Below, piece by piece: positions 7,129-15,739 of a DNA stretch of 64,000 bases (its first letter is position 1; every line of letters begins with the position of its first letter). The notes under the pieces were generated by a model that saw only the letters and a list, made by a program, of their open reading frames with translations, ran no database searches and was not told where the DNA came from. The position numbers were made by a program, and so were the translations under genes. The stretch is from assembly GCF_024112395.2 (NCBI RefSeq), contig NZ_CP078013.2, forward strand, positions 5,208,001 to 5,272,000, written 5' to 3'. The stretch is from Pseudomonas pergaminensis (GTDB lineage Bacteria > Pseudomonadota > Gammaproteobacteria > Pseudomonadales > Pseudomonadaceae).

Positions 7129-7368
7129 TTGATCAAACAAATCGAAAATCCGCCAAGCACGCTGTTCACCGTCATCCCCGATATCCCGATCGAAACCCTG
7201 CTGATCAATAGCTACGAAACCGTGTGTTCCGTCAGTACCCTGTTGCTCGACCTGTCCGACGACCTCACCGGCAAGCAACGCGATGTCGCGCTGGCCATTC
7301 ACCAACTCAGTGAGCTGAGCGTGCTGTTGGTGGGCAAGGCGATGGACCAGCACACGCCACGCTGTTAA
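7129..7368 (+). CDS. DUF6124/DUF3077-like small protein
   Basis: A 79-residue protein with TTG start; AGGAG lies seven bases upstream and no ATG or GTG gives a better fit. Its core, TLFTVIPDIPIETLLINSYETVCSV, matches my memory of the Pseudomonas-restricted DUF6124 family, which begins TMFVVNPDVDTETLLANAYE. The rest is helical, with ALAIHQLSELSVLLVGKAMD. The copy is shorter than usual because the N-terminal tail is missing. Function is unknown for the family. It follows a C4-like leader that could sequester its ribosome site, and lies just beyond the triplicated array. The compact size and repeat-rich surroundings suggest an accessory gene. Confidence 0.7.
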   Translation: MIKQIENPPSTLFTVIPDIPIETLLINSYETVCSVSTLLLDLSDDLTGKQRDVALAIHQLSELSVLLVGKAMDQHTPRC

Positions 7369-7386
7369 GGCCCTACTCGGTCAAAA

Positions 7387-7475
7387 TGTGGGAGCGGGCT
7401 TGCTCGCGAATGAGGTCTGTCAGCACCAAATAAGCTGGCTGGTCTACCGCATTCGCGAGCAAGCCCGCTCCCACA
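7387..7475. repeat. REP pair, TGTGGGAGCGGGC type
   Basis: Inverted REP arms, each carrying GGAGCGGGCTTGCTCGCGAAT, enclose a central stem-loop region. It lies between the DUF6124-like gene and a glutathione S-transferase gene. Confidence 0.9.
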
Positions 7476-7558
7476 GTTTTTACTGTGCCCACTTGGAAAT
7501 ATCGCCGTAGCCTCCTGCCCCTGCTAGATTGGCTGCTCTCCACCGCCAGGGAAGCACC

Positions 7559-8191
7559 ATGGGACACTCACTGAAAATCTTGGGCCGCACGTCCTCTATC
7601 AACGTGCGCAAAGTACTCTGGACCTGCCAGGCACTGGGCATCGACTACCAGCGCGAAGACTGGGGCATCGGCTTCAAGCCCACCCAGTCCGCCGAATTCC
7701 TGGCCTTGAACCCCAACGCCCAGATCCCCGTGCTGATTGACGACCACGGCGTGCTGTGGGAGTCCAACACCATTTGTCGCTACCTCGTAAACCTGTACCA
7801 GCGTCATGACCTGCTGCCCGCCGAGCCGGCACCCCGTGCCCGGGTCGAGCAATGGATTGACTGGCAAGCCATCGAACTCAACCGCGCCTGGGGCGACGCC
7901 TTCACCGCCCTTGTGCGCAACAACCCGGACGGCCTGGACGCAACGCAGATTGCCGCCGCCGTGCAGCGCTGGAATGACAGCATGGGCATTCTCGAACAAC
8001 AGCTGGCAAAGACAGGTGCCTACGTGGCCGGCGACGAATTCACCCTCGCCGATATCCTTATCGGCCTCTCGGTGCACCGCTGGCAGATGACGCCCATGGA
8101 GCGCCCGCCCTACCCCGCCGTTGCGGCGTACTATCAACGCCTCGGCCAACACGCCGGGTTCAAGACCTTCGCCCTCGACGGCCATCACTAA
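7559..8191 (+). CDS. Glutathione S-transferase family protein
   Basis: A 210-residue GST with an N-terminal thioredoxin-like domain (LKILGRTSSINVRKVLWTCQALG, then NPNAQIPVLIDDHGVLWESNTICRYL with the cis-Pro and the glutathione-binding ES pair) and an all-helical C-terminal domain containing DEFTLADI. The catalytic site probably uses Ser in RTSSINV. It should conjugate or reduce substrates with glutathione in the cytosol; the substrate is unknown. The ATG at 7559 with AGGGAAG upstream is preferred over a longer frame to 7529. The next gene starts 15 bp downstream, so the two are likely co-transcribed with an SDR oxidoreductase and possibly an MFS carrier. Confidence 0.9.
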   Translation: MGHSLKILGRTSSINVRKVLWTCQALGIDYQREDWGIGFKPTQSAEFLALNPNAQIPVLIDDHGVLWESNTICRYLVNLYQRHDLLPAEPAPRARVEQWIDWQAIELNRAWGDAFTALVRNNPDGLDATQIAAAVQRWNDSMGILEQQLAKTGAYVAGDEFTLADILIGLSVHRWQMTPMERPPYPAVAAYYQRLGQHAGFKTFALDGHH

Positions 8192-8206
8192 CCACAAGGG
8201 CTACAC

Positions 8207-8944
8207 GTGAAAGGACTCAACGTACTGCTCACCGGCGCCTGCGGCAGAATCGGCAAGACGTTTTTCGAGGCCTCGCAAGACCGCTACCGCTTCACCCTCA
8301 CCGACCGCGTCACGCCGGACTTCGACCTGGGCGAGCACCGCTTCGTCCACGCCGACCTCAGCGATCGATCCAGCCTGGCGGCATTGCTCGAAGGCATCGA
8401 CGTGATCGTGCACCTGTCGGGCATCCCCCACGCCAGCGCGTCATTCGAAGAACTGCTGCCCAACAACATCCTCGCCACCACCTACCTGTTCGAAGCTGCC
8501 GTGGCCGCTGGCGTGAAACGCCTGGTGTTCGCCAGCAGCGCGCAAACTATCGAAGGGTACCCGGTGGACCGCCAAATCACGCCTGGCATGCCCGTGATGC
8601 CCGCCAACCTGTATGGCGTGAGCAAATGCTACGGCGAGGCGCTGTGCGGCTACTACGCGGCAAAAACGCTGTTGTCGACCATTGCCCTGCGTATCGGCGC
8701 CTTCGAATTCCGCGAAACCCACGACCTCAACAACGCCCGCGACCTCAGCGCCTGGCTCAGCCCGCGTGATGCGGTGCAGTTGCTGCAACGCTCGGTAGAA
8801 GCCGAGGGCGTCAAGCACCTGATCGCCCATGGCATTTCCAACAACCGCTTCAAACGCCTGGACCTCAGCGAAACCACGCGGGTGCTGGGCTACCAACCGG
8901 TGGACGACGCATTCCAGACGTTCGACATACCCATCACCTTCTGA
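8207..8944 (+). CDS. NAD-dependent epimerase/dehydratase-family oxidoreductase, uronate-dehydrogenase-like
   Basis: A 245-residue extended-type SDR with GTG start. The Rossmann nucleotide motif is LLTGACGRIGK (residues 7-17), the NAD-binding segment is VHLSGIPH, and the active site has SS (FASSAQTIEGY) and YGVSK (Tyr and Lys three residues apart). The order ASS...LYGVSKCYGEALCGYYA closely follows bacterial uronate dehydrogenases, which oxidise galacturonate or glucuronate to the aldarolactone, but this protein may use another sugar acid. It sits 15 bp after a GST gene and is followed by a sugar- or acid-type MFS transporter, which fits a small uptake and oxidation unit. No regulator is adjacent. 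Confidence 0.8.
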   Translation: MKGLNVLLTGACGRIGKTFFEASQDRYRFTLTDRVTPDFDLGEHRFVHADLSDRSSLAALLEGIDVIVHLSGIPHASASFEELLPNNILATTYLFEAAVAAGVKRLVFASSAQTIEGYPVDRQITPGMPVMPANLYGVSKCYGEALCGYYAAKTLLSTIALRIGAFEFRETHDLNNARDLSAWLSPRDAVQLLQRSVEAEGVKHLIAHGISNNRFKRLDLSETTRVLGYQPVDDAFQTFDIPITF

Positions 8945-9082
8945 GCGCGCGCCATAAAACCCTGAAACATAACGCCGGCGCGCAATAAATCAGCGAATCG
9001 GCGTGTCAACGGGCGCAACTTCACACGCGCAGATTTCCGTTAGCACGCTAAGATTCCAGGTCACTGCCACTGGAATACGCCC

Positions 9083-10498
9083 ATGTCCACACTCAACGCC
9101 CGCGCCACCGACGGCATCGACCCCCTCCGCGCCGCCCACATCAGCGCGCGCATCGACCGCCTGCCAGCCGTCGCCACTGTGTGGCGTCTGGTGGCGCTGC
9201 TGTCGATAGGCGGTTTTTTCGAGCTGTATGACCTGTTCCAAACCGCCTACATCAGCCCCGGCCTGATCAGCGACGGGATTTTCCACACCGGCAGCCAGGG
9301 CGTGTTTGGCTTCTCGGACCAGGCCGCCTTTGCCTCGGCGACCTTCCTGGGGCTGTTCCTCGGCGCCAGCCTGCTCAGCCCCATCGCCGACCGCTTCGGG
9401 CGCCGGGCGATCTTCACCTTTGCGTTGATCTGGTACACCGTCGCCACCGTGTTAATGGGCATCCAGACCTCGGCGCTGGGCATCATTTGCATGCGCTTTT
9501 TGGTGGGCATCGGGCTGGGTATCGAACTGGTAACCATCGACGCCTACCTCTCGGAACTGGTGCCCAAGCGCATGCGCAGTTCGGCGTTTGCCTTCGCATT
9601 TTTTATCCAGTTTTTGTCGGTGCCGGCGGTGGCATTGATGTCGTGGTGGCTGGTGCCCCAGGCGCCGTTCGGCGTGTCAGGCTGGCGCTGGGTAGTGCTG
9701 AGCAGTGCGGTATTTGCGCTGTTTATCTGGCAACTGCGCAAGCGCCTGCCGGAATCCCCGCGCTGGCTGGCGCAGAAAGGCCGCTTTGAGGAAGCCGGCA
9801 CGATCATGGACAACCTGGAGGCGCGCTGCCAGAAAGATCACGGCAAACCGCTGGATGAGCCCGAGCCCGAAGCCGTCAGCGTGCAGGGCAGCGGCCGCTT
9901 TGCCGATATCTGGCAACCACCGTACCGCCGCCGCGCGTTGATGCTCATCGTGTTCCATGTGTTCCAGGCCATCGGCTTCTTTGGCTTCGGCAACTGGTTG
10001 CCCGCGTTGCTGTCAGGCCAAGGCGTGAGCGTGACCCACAGTTTGCTCTACGCCTTTATCATCACCCTCGCCTACCCCTTGGGGCCGCTGCTGTTCGTGA
10101 AGGTGGCCAACCGCTTTGAAAACAAATGGCAGATCGTCGGTTCGGCCCTGGGCGCGATGATCTTCGGCAGCCTGTTCGCCCTGCAAACCACGGCGGTGGG
10201 GCTGGTAATTTGTGGCGTGATGATCACCTTCTGCAATGCCTGGCTGAGCTTCAGCTATCACTCGTACCAGAGCGAACTGTTCCCCACCAACATCCGGGCG
10301 CGGGCGGTGGGCTTCTGCTACTCGTTCAGCCGCTTGTCCACGGTGTTCAGCAGCCTGCTGATCGGCTTTATCCTCGAACACCTGGGCACGCCGGGCGTGT
10401 TGGCGTTCATTGCCAGCAGCATGCTGATCGTGATGATCACCATCAGTTGGTTCGGGCCGCGTACGCGAAACCTGGCGTTGGAAAATATCGCCCATTGA
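9083..10498 (+). CDS. MFS transporter, sugar/organic acid type
   Basis: A 471-residue inner-membrane carrier with about 12 helices. TM1 starts near residue 30 (LVALLSIGGFFELYDLFQTAY). The A-loop signature DRFGRRAIFTFAL lies between TM2 and TM3, and RFLVGIGLGIELVTIDAYLSELVPKRMRS covers TM4 and the loop typical of the sugar-porter and metabolite:H+ symporter families. A hydrophilic central loop spans about residues 230-275. The gene lies 138 bp after the uronate-dehydrogenase-like gene on the same strand, suggesting uptake of an acidic substrate, but substrate specificity cannot be read from the sequence. Confidence 0.88.
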   Translation: MSTLNARATDGIDPLRAAHISARIDRLPAVATVWRLVALLSIGGFFELYDLFQTAYISPGLISDGIFHTGSQGVFGFSDQAAFASATFLGLFLGASLLSPIADRFGRRAIFTFALIWYTVATVLMGIQTSALGIICMRFLVGIGLGIELVTIDAYLSELVPKRMRSSAFAFAFFIQFLSVPAVALMSWWLVPQAPFGVSGWRWVVLSSAVFALFIWQLRKRLPESPRWLAQKGRFEEAGTIMDNLEARCQKDHGKPLDEPEPEAVSVQGSGRFADIWQPPYRRRALMLIVFHVFQAIGFFGFGNWLPALLSGQGVSVTHSLLYAFIITLAYPLGPLLFVKVANRFENKWQIVGSALGAMIFGSLFALQTTAVGLVICGVMITFCNAWLSFSYHSYQSELFPTNIRARAVGFCYSFSRLSTVFSSLLIGFILEHLGTPGVLAFIASSMLIVMITISWFGPRTRNLALENIAH

Positions 10499-10630
10499 CG
10501 GCAACGGTTGGCCGCCGGCGGGACAACACTTGCCGCGTCGGCCACCGCCCCCCAGTAAAACCGGGCACTTCACACCCGGCACACTATTTGCTCCACCTGT
10601 GGCACCGAACATTTCCCCAGGTGACCGATC

Positions 10631-11128
10631 ATGCTGGTTAACAACAACACCCAAGCCGTTTCGACTGTTCAACAGATCAAGCGACCCGACATGGATCCCG
10701 CCAACGCCGCCGCCAGCGCGCTGTACAGCGGTGCCCTGCAAGCCGCGCAGCAAAGCGTGACCGTGCCCGCCGCGCAGAAGGAACTGGACAAGGCCGCCGA
10801 CCGCATCGACGAAGCCTTTGCCAAGACCCGCGTGCAGCTGCAGACCAGCGCGTCGACCAGCGATGTGCCGGCGACCAGCGCCGCTTCCGGTGCACGCTCG
10901 GAGTTCACCGACTATATGAGCAAATCCCCGGCCGAGCGCATCCGTGACCAACTGCTCAAGGAGCAGGGTTTGACCGAGGCGGATTTGCAGAACATGTCGA
11001 AGGAAAAGCAGGATGCCTTCTCCAAGCAAGTGGCCGAGCGCTTGAAGCAACAGCAAGAACAGCAGGTAGCCGCCAAAACTGCTGACCCGCAGGCCCAGAC
11101 AGTCAAAGAAACCCTGGCCGCAATCTAA
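10631..11128 (+). CDS. Conserved hypothetical protein, Ala/Gln-rich
   Basis: A 165-residue, soluble, low-complexity protein with no signal peptide or membrane segment. The N-terminal 100 residues are rich in Ala, Ser and Thr. The C-terminal 60 (FTDYMSKSPAERIRDQLLKEQGLTEADLQNMSKEKQDAF) form a predicted helical domain, followed by a Lys/Gln-rich helix (ERLKQQQEQQ). No family was recognised beyond similarity to hypothetical proteins common in Pseudomonas. It stands alone between an MFS gene and a REP element. The gap before it (10499-10630) holds only a weak CCGGG/CCCGG hairpin. Confidence 0.75.
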   Translation: MLVNNNTQAVSTVQQIKRPDMDPANAAASALYSGALQAAQQSVTVPAAQKELDKAADRIDEAFAKTRVQLQTSASTSDVPATSAASGARSEFTDYMSKSPAERIRDQLLKEQGLTEADLQNMSKEKQDAFSKQVAERLKQQQEQQVAAKTADPQAQTVKETLAAI

Positions 11129-11143
11129 CAGCCCCCAAGTCAC

Positions 11144-11210
11144 TGTAGGAGCCGGCTTGCCGGCGATAGCGTTCTCAAGATCGCCATCGCCGGCAAGCCG
11201 GCTCCTACAG
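11144..11210. repeat. REP pair, TGTAGGAGCCGGC type
   Basis: Short inverted pair (TGTAGGAGCCGGCTTGCCGG and complement) between convergent genes. Confidence 0.9.
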
Positions 11211-11218
11211 GGTTTGGG

Positions 11219-12538
11219 TTATTGCAGTTGTAACGTCGAGTTGAACTGACCGATCGCATCCACTACGTGCCGTGACCCCTCCTGAATTTCCAGGATCACC
11301 TGCCCCGCTTCATTCGCCAATTCCACCCCCAGCCCCGTGCGGCTTAGGCTCGACTGCATGCTCGACACCGCGCTCAGCGACAGGTCGTGGTTTTTGCGCA
11401 CCACATCGACAATTTCCACCGTCGCCTGGCTCGTCCGTGCGGCGAGGCTGCGCACCTCGTCTGCCACCACTGCAAAACCGCGCCCGTGTTCGCCCGCCCG
11501 CGCCGCTTCAATCGCGGCGTTGAGCGCGAGCATATTGGTCTGCTCGGCGATGCTGCGGATGGTCTGCACGATGGCGCCAATGATGTCCGATTGCTTGCTG
11601 ACTGCGTCGATACTCACGGCGGCCTGGTTCAGGTCGTGGGAAATTTCTTCGATGATCTGCACGGTTTGCTGCACCACCTCCGACCCCTTGCGGGCGCAGG
11701 CGTCGTTTTGTACCGAGGTGGCATGGGCCGAGTCGGCGGCGTTACGCAGGGTGGTGACCTGGTCGGTGATGTCGCTGGCAAACTTCACCACTTTGTACAG
11801 GCGGCCATTGGTGTCGAAGATCGGGTTGTAGGAGGCTTCCAGGAACAGGGTCTTGCCGTATTTGTTTTTGCGCTCGAAGCGGTGCGAGTGGTATTCGCCA
11901 CGATTGAGCGACGCCCAGAACGCCTTGTAGGCCGGTGATTCCACTTCATTGCGGTGGCAGAACATGCTGTGGTGCTGGCCGACGATTTCATCCAAGGAAT
12001 ACTGCACGGTCTTCAGGAAGTTTTCGTTGGCGTTGATGATCTGGCCCTGCGGGGTGAACTCGATCACTGCCATGGAGCGGCCAATGGCATCGATCAGGCT
12101 CTGGTTTTCATGTTCGTGGTGGACCCGCGCCGTGATGTCCGACGCGACTTTGATCACGCTCTGCACGTGATTGTCTTTGTCCAGCACCGGCATGTAGCTG
12201 GCTTCCAGCCAGACTTCCTGGCCATGCTTGTTCAAGCGCATGAAGGTGCCACTGAGCGCCTGGCCTCGCGCCAGGTCGCGCCATAGCTTGGCGTAGGCAT
12301 CGGTGTGGGTGTAGGGCTCGTCGCAAAAGAGGCGGTGATGTTTACCGCGTATTTCCTCGACGCTATAGCCCATGGTTTTGCAGAAGTTGTCGTTGGCGTC
12401 GAGGATCACGCCACTGGGGTCGAACTCGATCATGGCCATGGAACGGCTGATAGCGGCGAGTTTGGCGTTGGATTCGGTGAGTGCGCAGGAAAAACGTTCG
12501 ATTTGTTGCAGGTCGGATTTGTGATGGCGGTTGAACAT
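11219..12538 (-). CDS. PAS-PAS methyl-accepting chemoreceptor, BdlA-like
   Basis: A 439-residue soluble chemoreceptor with two PAS domains (about residues 22-140 and 145-265) and an MCP signalling domain. Each PAS repeats [22 protein letters not shown] and a NENFLKT-type core. The signalling hairpin tip includes [47 protein letters not shown], given here only to place it near residues 355-400. No transmembrane segment is present. The architecture matches P. aeruginosa BdlA, which controls biofilm dispersion, and Aer-2-like receptors. The start at 12538 (MFNRHHKSD) gives family length; an upstream open frame adds non-family residues. It is monocistronic. Sensing of redox, oxygen or an intracellular ligand is an inference. 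Confidence 0.85.
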   Translation of the reverse strand: MFNRHHKSDLQQIERFSCALTESNAKLAAISRSMAMIEFDPSGVILDANDNFCKTMGYSVEEIRGKHHRLFCDEPYTHTDAYAKLWRDLARGQALSGTFMRLNKHGQEVWLEASYMPVLDKDNHVQSVIKVASDITARVHHEHENQSLIDAIGRSMAVIEFTPQGQIINANENFLKTVQYSLDEIVGQHHSMFCHRNEVESPAYKAFWASLNRGEYHSHRFERKNKYGKTLFLEASYNPIFDTNGRLYKVVKFASDITDQVTTLRNAADSAHATSVQNDACARKGSEVVQQTVQIIEEISHDLNQAAVSIDAVSKQSDIIGAIVQTIRSIAEQTNMLALNAAIEAARAGEHGRGFAVVADEVRSLAARTSQATVEIVDVVRKNHDLSLSAVSSMQSSLSRTGLGVELANEAGQVILEIQEGSRHVVDAIGQFNSTLQLQ

Positions 12539-12705
12539 GGTCAGATCACCCTTGATTCCCGGCGCCCGTAAGGCGCATTCCATTCTTTTGTTGGCTATTG
12601 CTGGCACACCTTCATGGGGAAATAACCATCCAAATCGCTTTATATGCCAAGCGTCATCAACGGTTCCGGGTGAGCATAGACAGGGCTTGGCGCTATGCAA
12701 GGCCA

Positions 12706-13575
12706 CTAGTCAGCCAGCATTTTTAACAATGCGAGGGCCGCGGCTGACAGCGGGCGATCCGACGAGCCGACCAAGGCAAATTCGCGGTGCAGCGGCACAT
12801 CCAACGCCATCACGCGCAGGCCCTTGCGCTGGGACGGCAAGGCCATTTCCGGCACCAGTGTGACGCCGACGCCCTCACGCACCAGGCTGAAGGCACTGTT
12901 CCATTCACGCACCTCAACGCGTACATCGCGCAGGGTCAGCCCGGCGGCGGCGCCCAGGCTGCGGGCATTAGCGGTACAGCCACCAGTAGCCAGCACGAAA
13001 GGCTGCTCAAGCAATTCCTCAAGCGACACCGTGGCATCGGCGGGGCGTTGCGCCAGCGCGTGCTCCACTGGCAGCACGGCCATCCACAAGTCACGGCCCA
13101 ACACCGTCGCATTGCGCTCGGGCGTGGGGTTGAGCACCACGCCCAAGTCGATAAGGCCGGTGTCGAGCAGGGTGAGCACTTCGTTGTCAGTGACATCCAA
13201 GGTGGTGACGTCGATACCGGGATAGAGCTGCGCAAAACGCTGCAATGCGGGTGTCAGAAAGGTCGCCAGCACCATGGGGAAACTGGCGATGCGAATCGTC
13301 CCACGCAACATGGGCCTGGCTTCGTCCACGGTGCTACGAATCGCCTGCAACGCCCCAAGCATGACTCGCGCCTGCTCGATCACACTCAAGCCCAGGGCAG
13401 TGGGCAAGGTCTTGCGCGGTTCGCGGGTAAACAGCTGCGCCCCCAGCGTCGCTTCCATACCGGCCATGGCCTGGCTGGCGGCGGATTGGGTCATGCCCAC
13501 GCGCTCGGCGGCGGCGGTGATGCTGCCGTGATCGGCCACGGCCACCAGCAAGCGCCAGTGCATCAGGTTCATCAT
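12706..13575 (-). CDS. LysR-family transcriptional regulator
   Basis: A 289-residue LTTR. The winged helix-turn-helix is [36 protein letters not shown], read across residues 5-40, and a periplasmic-binding-like effector domain follows. It diverges from the glutathione S-transferase gene at 13672 with a 96-bp shared intergenic region, the standard LTTR arrangement, so it probably controls that gene and itself. AAGGA lies 11 bases before the ATG at 13575; an ATG three bases later is an alternative. The effector is unknown. Confidence 0.9.
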   Translation of the reverse strand: MMNLMHWRLLVAVADHGSITAAAERVGMTQSAASQAMAGMEATLGAQLFTREPRKTLPTALGLSVIEQARVMLGALQAIRSTVDEARPMLRGTIRIASFPMVLATFLTPALQRFAQLYPGIDVTTLDVTDNEVLTLLDTGLIDLGVVLNPTPERNATVLGRDLWMAVLPVEHALAQRPADATVSLEELLEQPFVLATGGCTANARSLGAAAGLTLRDVRVEVREWNSAFSLVREGVGVTLVPEMALPSQRKGLRVMALDVPLHREFALVGSSDRPLSAAALALLKMLAD

Positions 13576-13671
13576 GGCAGTAGCTGTCCTTATGGCAGGG
13601 GTCTGAACGTTTAATTTTACGCACGGTGCCACGCCCGCGAGACTGGCGCAAATTCAACGGAGCTGCCCCAG

Positions 13672-14274
13672 ATGAAACTGTATTTCTTCCCCCACGCCTG
13701 TTCTCTCGCACCGCATATCGTGCTGCGCGAATTGGCGCTGCCGTTCGACCTGGTCTTGGTAAATAACCAAGCCAAGACCACCGCCGACGGCGAAGACTTC
13801 CTGCAGATCAACCCCAAGGACTACGTCGCGGCGCTGAAACTGGACAACGGCCAGGTGCTGACCGAAGCCAGCGCGATCCTGCAATACCTGGCCGACCTGA
13901 AACCCGCCGCAGGCCTGGCACCGGCTAATGGCAGCTGGGAACGCGTGCGCCTGCAGGAGTGGCTGAACTTCGTTGCCACCGAGATTCATGGCGGCTTGGC
14001 GGTGTTCTTCAACGGCGCGATCCAGGGCGAGGTGAAAGCGGCATTCCAGGCCACGCTGTTCAAGCGTTTCACGGTGCTGGTGCAGACGCTGGAGCGCCAG
14101 GATTACCTGTTGGGTGCGCAGTACTCGGTGGCAGATGCCTACCTGTTTGTGGTGCTGCGCTGGGCGGCGTTTCACGCGATTGATTTGGATAAGTGGCCGG
14201 CGCTGGCGGCGTTTCAGCAGCGGGTGGGTGAGCGGCAGGCGGTGATTGCGGCATTGGCCGCCGAGAATCCATAA
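13672..14274 (+). CDS. gstA: Glutathione S-transferase, beta-class GstA type
   Basis: A 200-residue GST. The N-terminus MKLYFFPHACSLAPHIVLRE carries Cys10 and the SLAPHI signature of bacterial beta-class enzymes, and NPKDYVAALKLDNGQVLTEASAILQYLADL gives the glutathione site with the cis-Pro position replaced as usual in this class (YVAAL). The helical domain includes LGAQYSVADAYLFVVLRWA. Beta-class enzymes use the N-terminal Cys to form a mixed disulfide with glutathione and protect against oxidants and electrophiles. It is divergent from a LysR gene that probably regulates it. Confidence 0.88.
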   Translation: MKLYFFPHACSLAPHIVLRELALPFDLVLVNNQAKTTADGEDFLQINPKDYVAALKLDNGQVLTEASAILQYLADLKPAAGLAPANGSWERVRLQEWLNFVATEIHGGLAVFFNGAIQGEVKAAFQATLFKRFTVLVQTLERQDYLLGAQYSVADAYLFVVLRWAAFHAIDLDKWPALAAFQQRVGERQAVIAALAAENP

Positions 14275-14289
14275 GGCAAACGCAGCCCC

Positions 14290-14356
14290 TGTAGGAGCCG
14301 GCTTGCCGGCAATGGCGTCCTCACGGGCCCTATCGCCGGCAAGCCGGCTCCTACAG
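14290..14356. repeat. REP pair, TGTAGGAGCCGGC type, supplying a stop codon
   Basis: Inverted arms TGTAGGAGCCGGCTTGCCGG. The right arm overlaps the last codons of the leftward ammonia-lyase-like gene; its TAG stop (14351-14353) is part of the repeat. Confidence 0.9.
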
Positions 14357-15739
14357 AGGGAATGGGGTGGATTCGAGGAAGGTGGCCAGTGCCAGTACAT
14401 CCACCGAGCCTGAGCGGTCTTCATCAAGATGAGCCACCTGGCTGCGCACGGCTTGATGGACCAGCCGCACACCTTGCCCCAGCCGCAGCGCCCCCCTTAA
14501 ATCCACCGCCTGCGCGGCGACGATCAACTCGATACTGGCCAGCCACAGCACCCGCTCGGTCAAGCGACGAGTCTTGTCGACCACCGCCATGGCCTGGCCC
14601 GCATAGTCTTCAACACGGTCCGCCACCGGCACGCTGACCGCCGGCAGCGGATTGGCCAGGTGCCCGATTTCCGCGACCAACGCCGAACTGGTGCGCTGCA
14701 ACGCCGCCATGCCGACATGACCGGGTTGGGTTATCAGGAAGCGCGGCAGATCGCTGGAAGCCGGCGACAGCAGCTTGGCAATGCGTTCAGCGCTGCACGC
14801 GGCGACACGGGTAAGCGCCAGGCCCAACCCTTCCGTGGCCAGCGCCAAGTGGGTGCTGTCGAAATTCGCCGTGGCCAATACAAGCGACGCTTCGCTGATC
14901 AACGCCGGGTTATCCGTACCGCTGCGCAGTTCCAATTCAACCAATTCATGCAGGGCGTGCAGCGCCTGCTGCGCCGCACCCTGGACCACCGTGGCACAGC
15001 GAAAGCTCAAGGGGTCTTGCAGGCGACGCGGGCTGTCGGCCAGCTCGCCGCCCGCCAGCAACTGCAACAATGCCGCCGACTGTTCGGTTTGCCCAGGTGC
15101 CGGCCGCAGGCGTGAAGCCCATGGCTGGAACGGACTGAGGTTGGCCCGGTAGCCTTCGCACGACAACGCCAACGCCGCCAGCAAAGCCTCCAAGGCCCGC
15201 TGCGCCTCAGCCACCAGCAACGCGCCCAGCCCAACACTGGCGGCATTCGCAGAGACCAGCGCCAAGCCATCTTTGCCGGTCAGCGGCACTGACAATGCGA
15301 GACTCAGGTGCGCCAGTGGCGCCAGGTCGCTCTCGCCCAACGAGCCGAGCAACGGTACATCGGGCTCGACGCCGGAATTGAGCAACGCTAGCAGTGCATC
15401 CGCCGCCCCCGGAGAAATACCCGAACGCCCCTGAGCCAATCCGGCCAGCCGCGCAACCGTGATCGCGCGCAGTTCCTGGCGATTGGCAAGGCGCCCGACC
15501 CCCACCGCACGACCCAACGGAATACTCGCCTGCACGGGCGCCACCGCCGTATCCACCGCTGCACCGAGGCCGGTATTTACCCCATAAATTGGCGTGCCTT
15601 CAACCGCCAGCTTCACCAACAACTGGTGGCCTTCTTCAATACGCTGACGGGCCTGCGCAGAGAAATCCGCCGGTACGTCCTGCCGGGCAATCGCCAGCAA
15701 ATCGGCTAGGCTCAAGCCTTCGGGATCGAAGTGAATCAC
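14351..15739 (-). CDS. HAL/PAL-family ammonia-lyase homologue without the MIO tripeptide
   Basis: A 462-residue member of the aromatic amino acid lyase fold: YGVNTGLG near residue 53, GSLGESDLAPLAHLS near 135-149, QDPLSFRCATVVQGA and ATANFDSTHLAL. In true histidine ammonia-lyases the second block reads GSVGASGDLAPLAH, where Ala-Ser-Gly cyclises to the MIO electrophile. Here the tripeptide is replaced by Glu-Ser with one residue missing, so MIO cannot form. Other usual catalytic positions also differ: SHA became GRA, YSLRC became LSFRC and NFHG became NFDS. MIO-independent relatives such as ergothionase, a trimethylamine-eliminating lyase, are known. Last gene of a four-gene leftward operon, overlapping the previous gene by GTGA with a GTG start. 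A betaine- or amine-eliminating role is a guess from the neighbouring ProX-like protein; loss of catalysis is also possible. Confidence 0.8.
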   Translation of the reverse strand: MIHFDPEGLSLADLLAIARQDVPADFSAQARQRIEEGHQLLVKLAVEGTPIYGVNTGLGAAVDTAVAPVQASIPLGRAVGVGRLANRQELRAITVARLAGLAQGRSGISPGAADALLALLNSGVEPDVPLLGSLGESDLAPLAHLSLALSVPLTGKDGLALVSANAASVGLGALLVAEAQRALEALLAALALSCEGYRANLSPFQPWASRLRPAPGQTEQSAALLQLLAGGELADSPRRLQDPLSFRCATVVQGAAQQALHALHELVELELRSGTDNPALISEASLVLATANFDSTHLALATEGLGLALTRVAACSAERIAKLLSPASSDLPRFLITQPGHVGMAALQRTSSALVAEIGHLANPLPAVSVPVADRVEDYAGQAMAVVDKTRRLTERVLWLASIELIVAAQAVDLRGALRLGQGVRLVHQAVRSQVAHLDEDRSGSVDVLALATFLESTPFPL

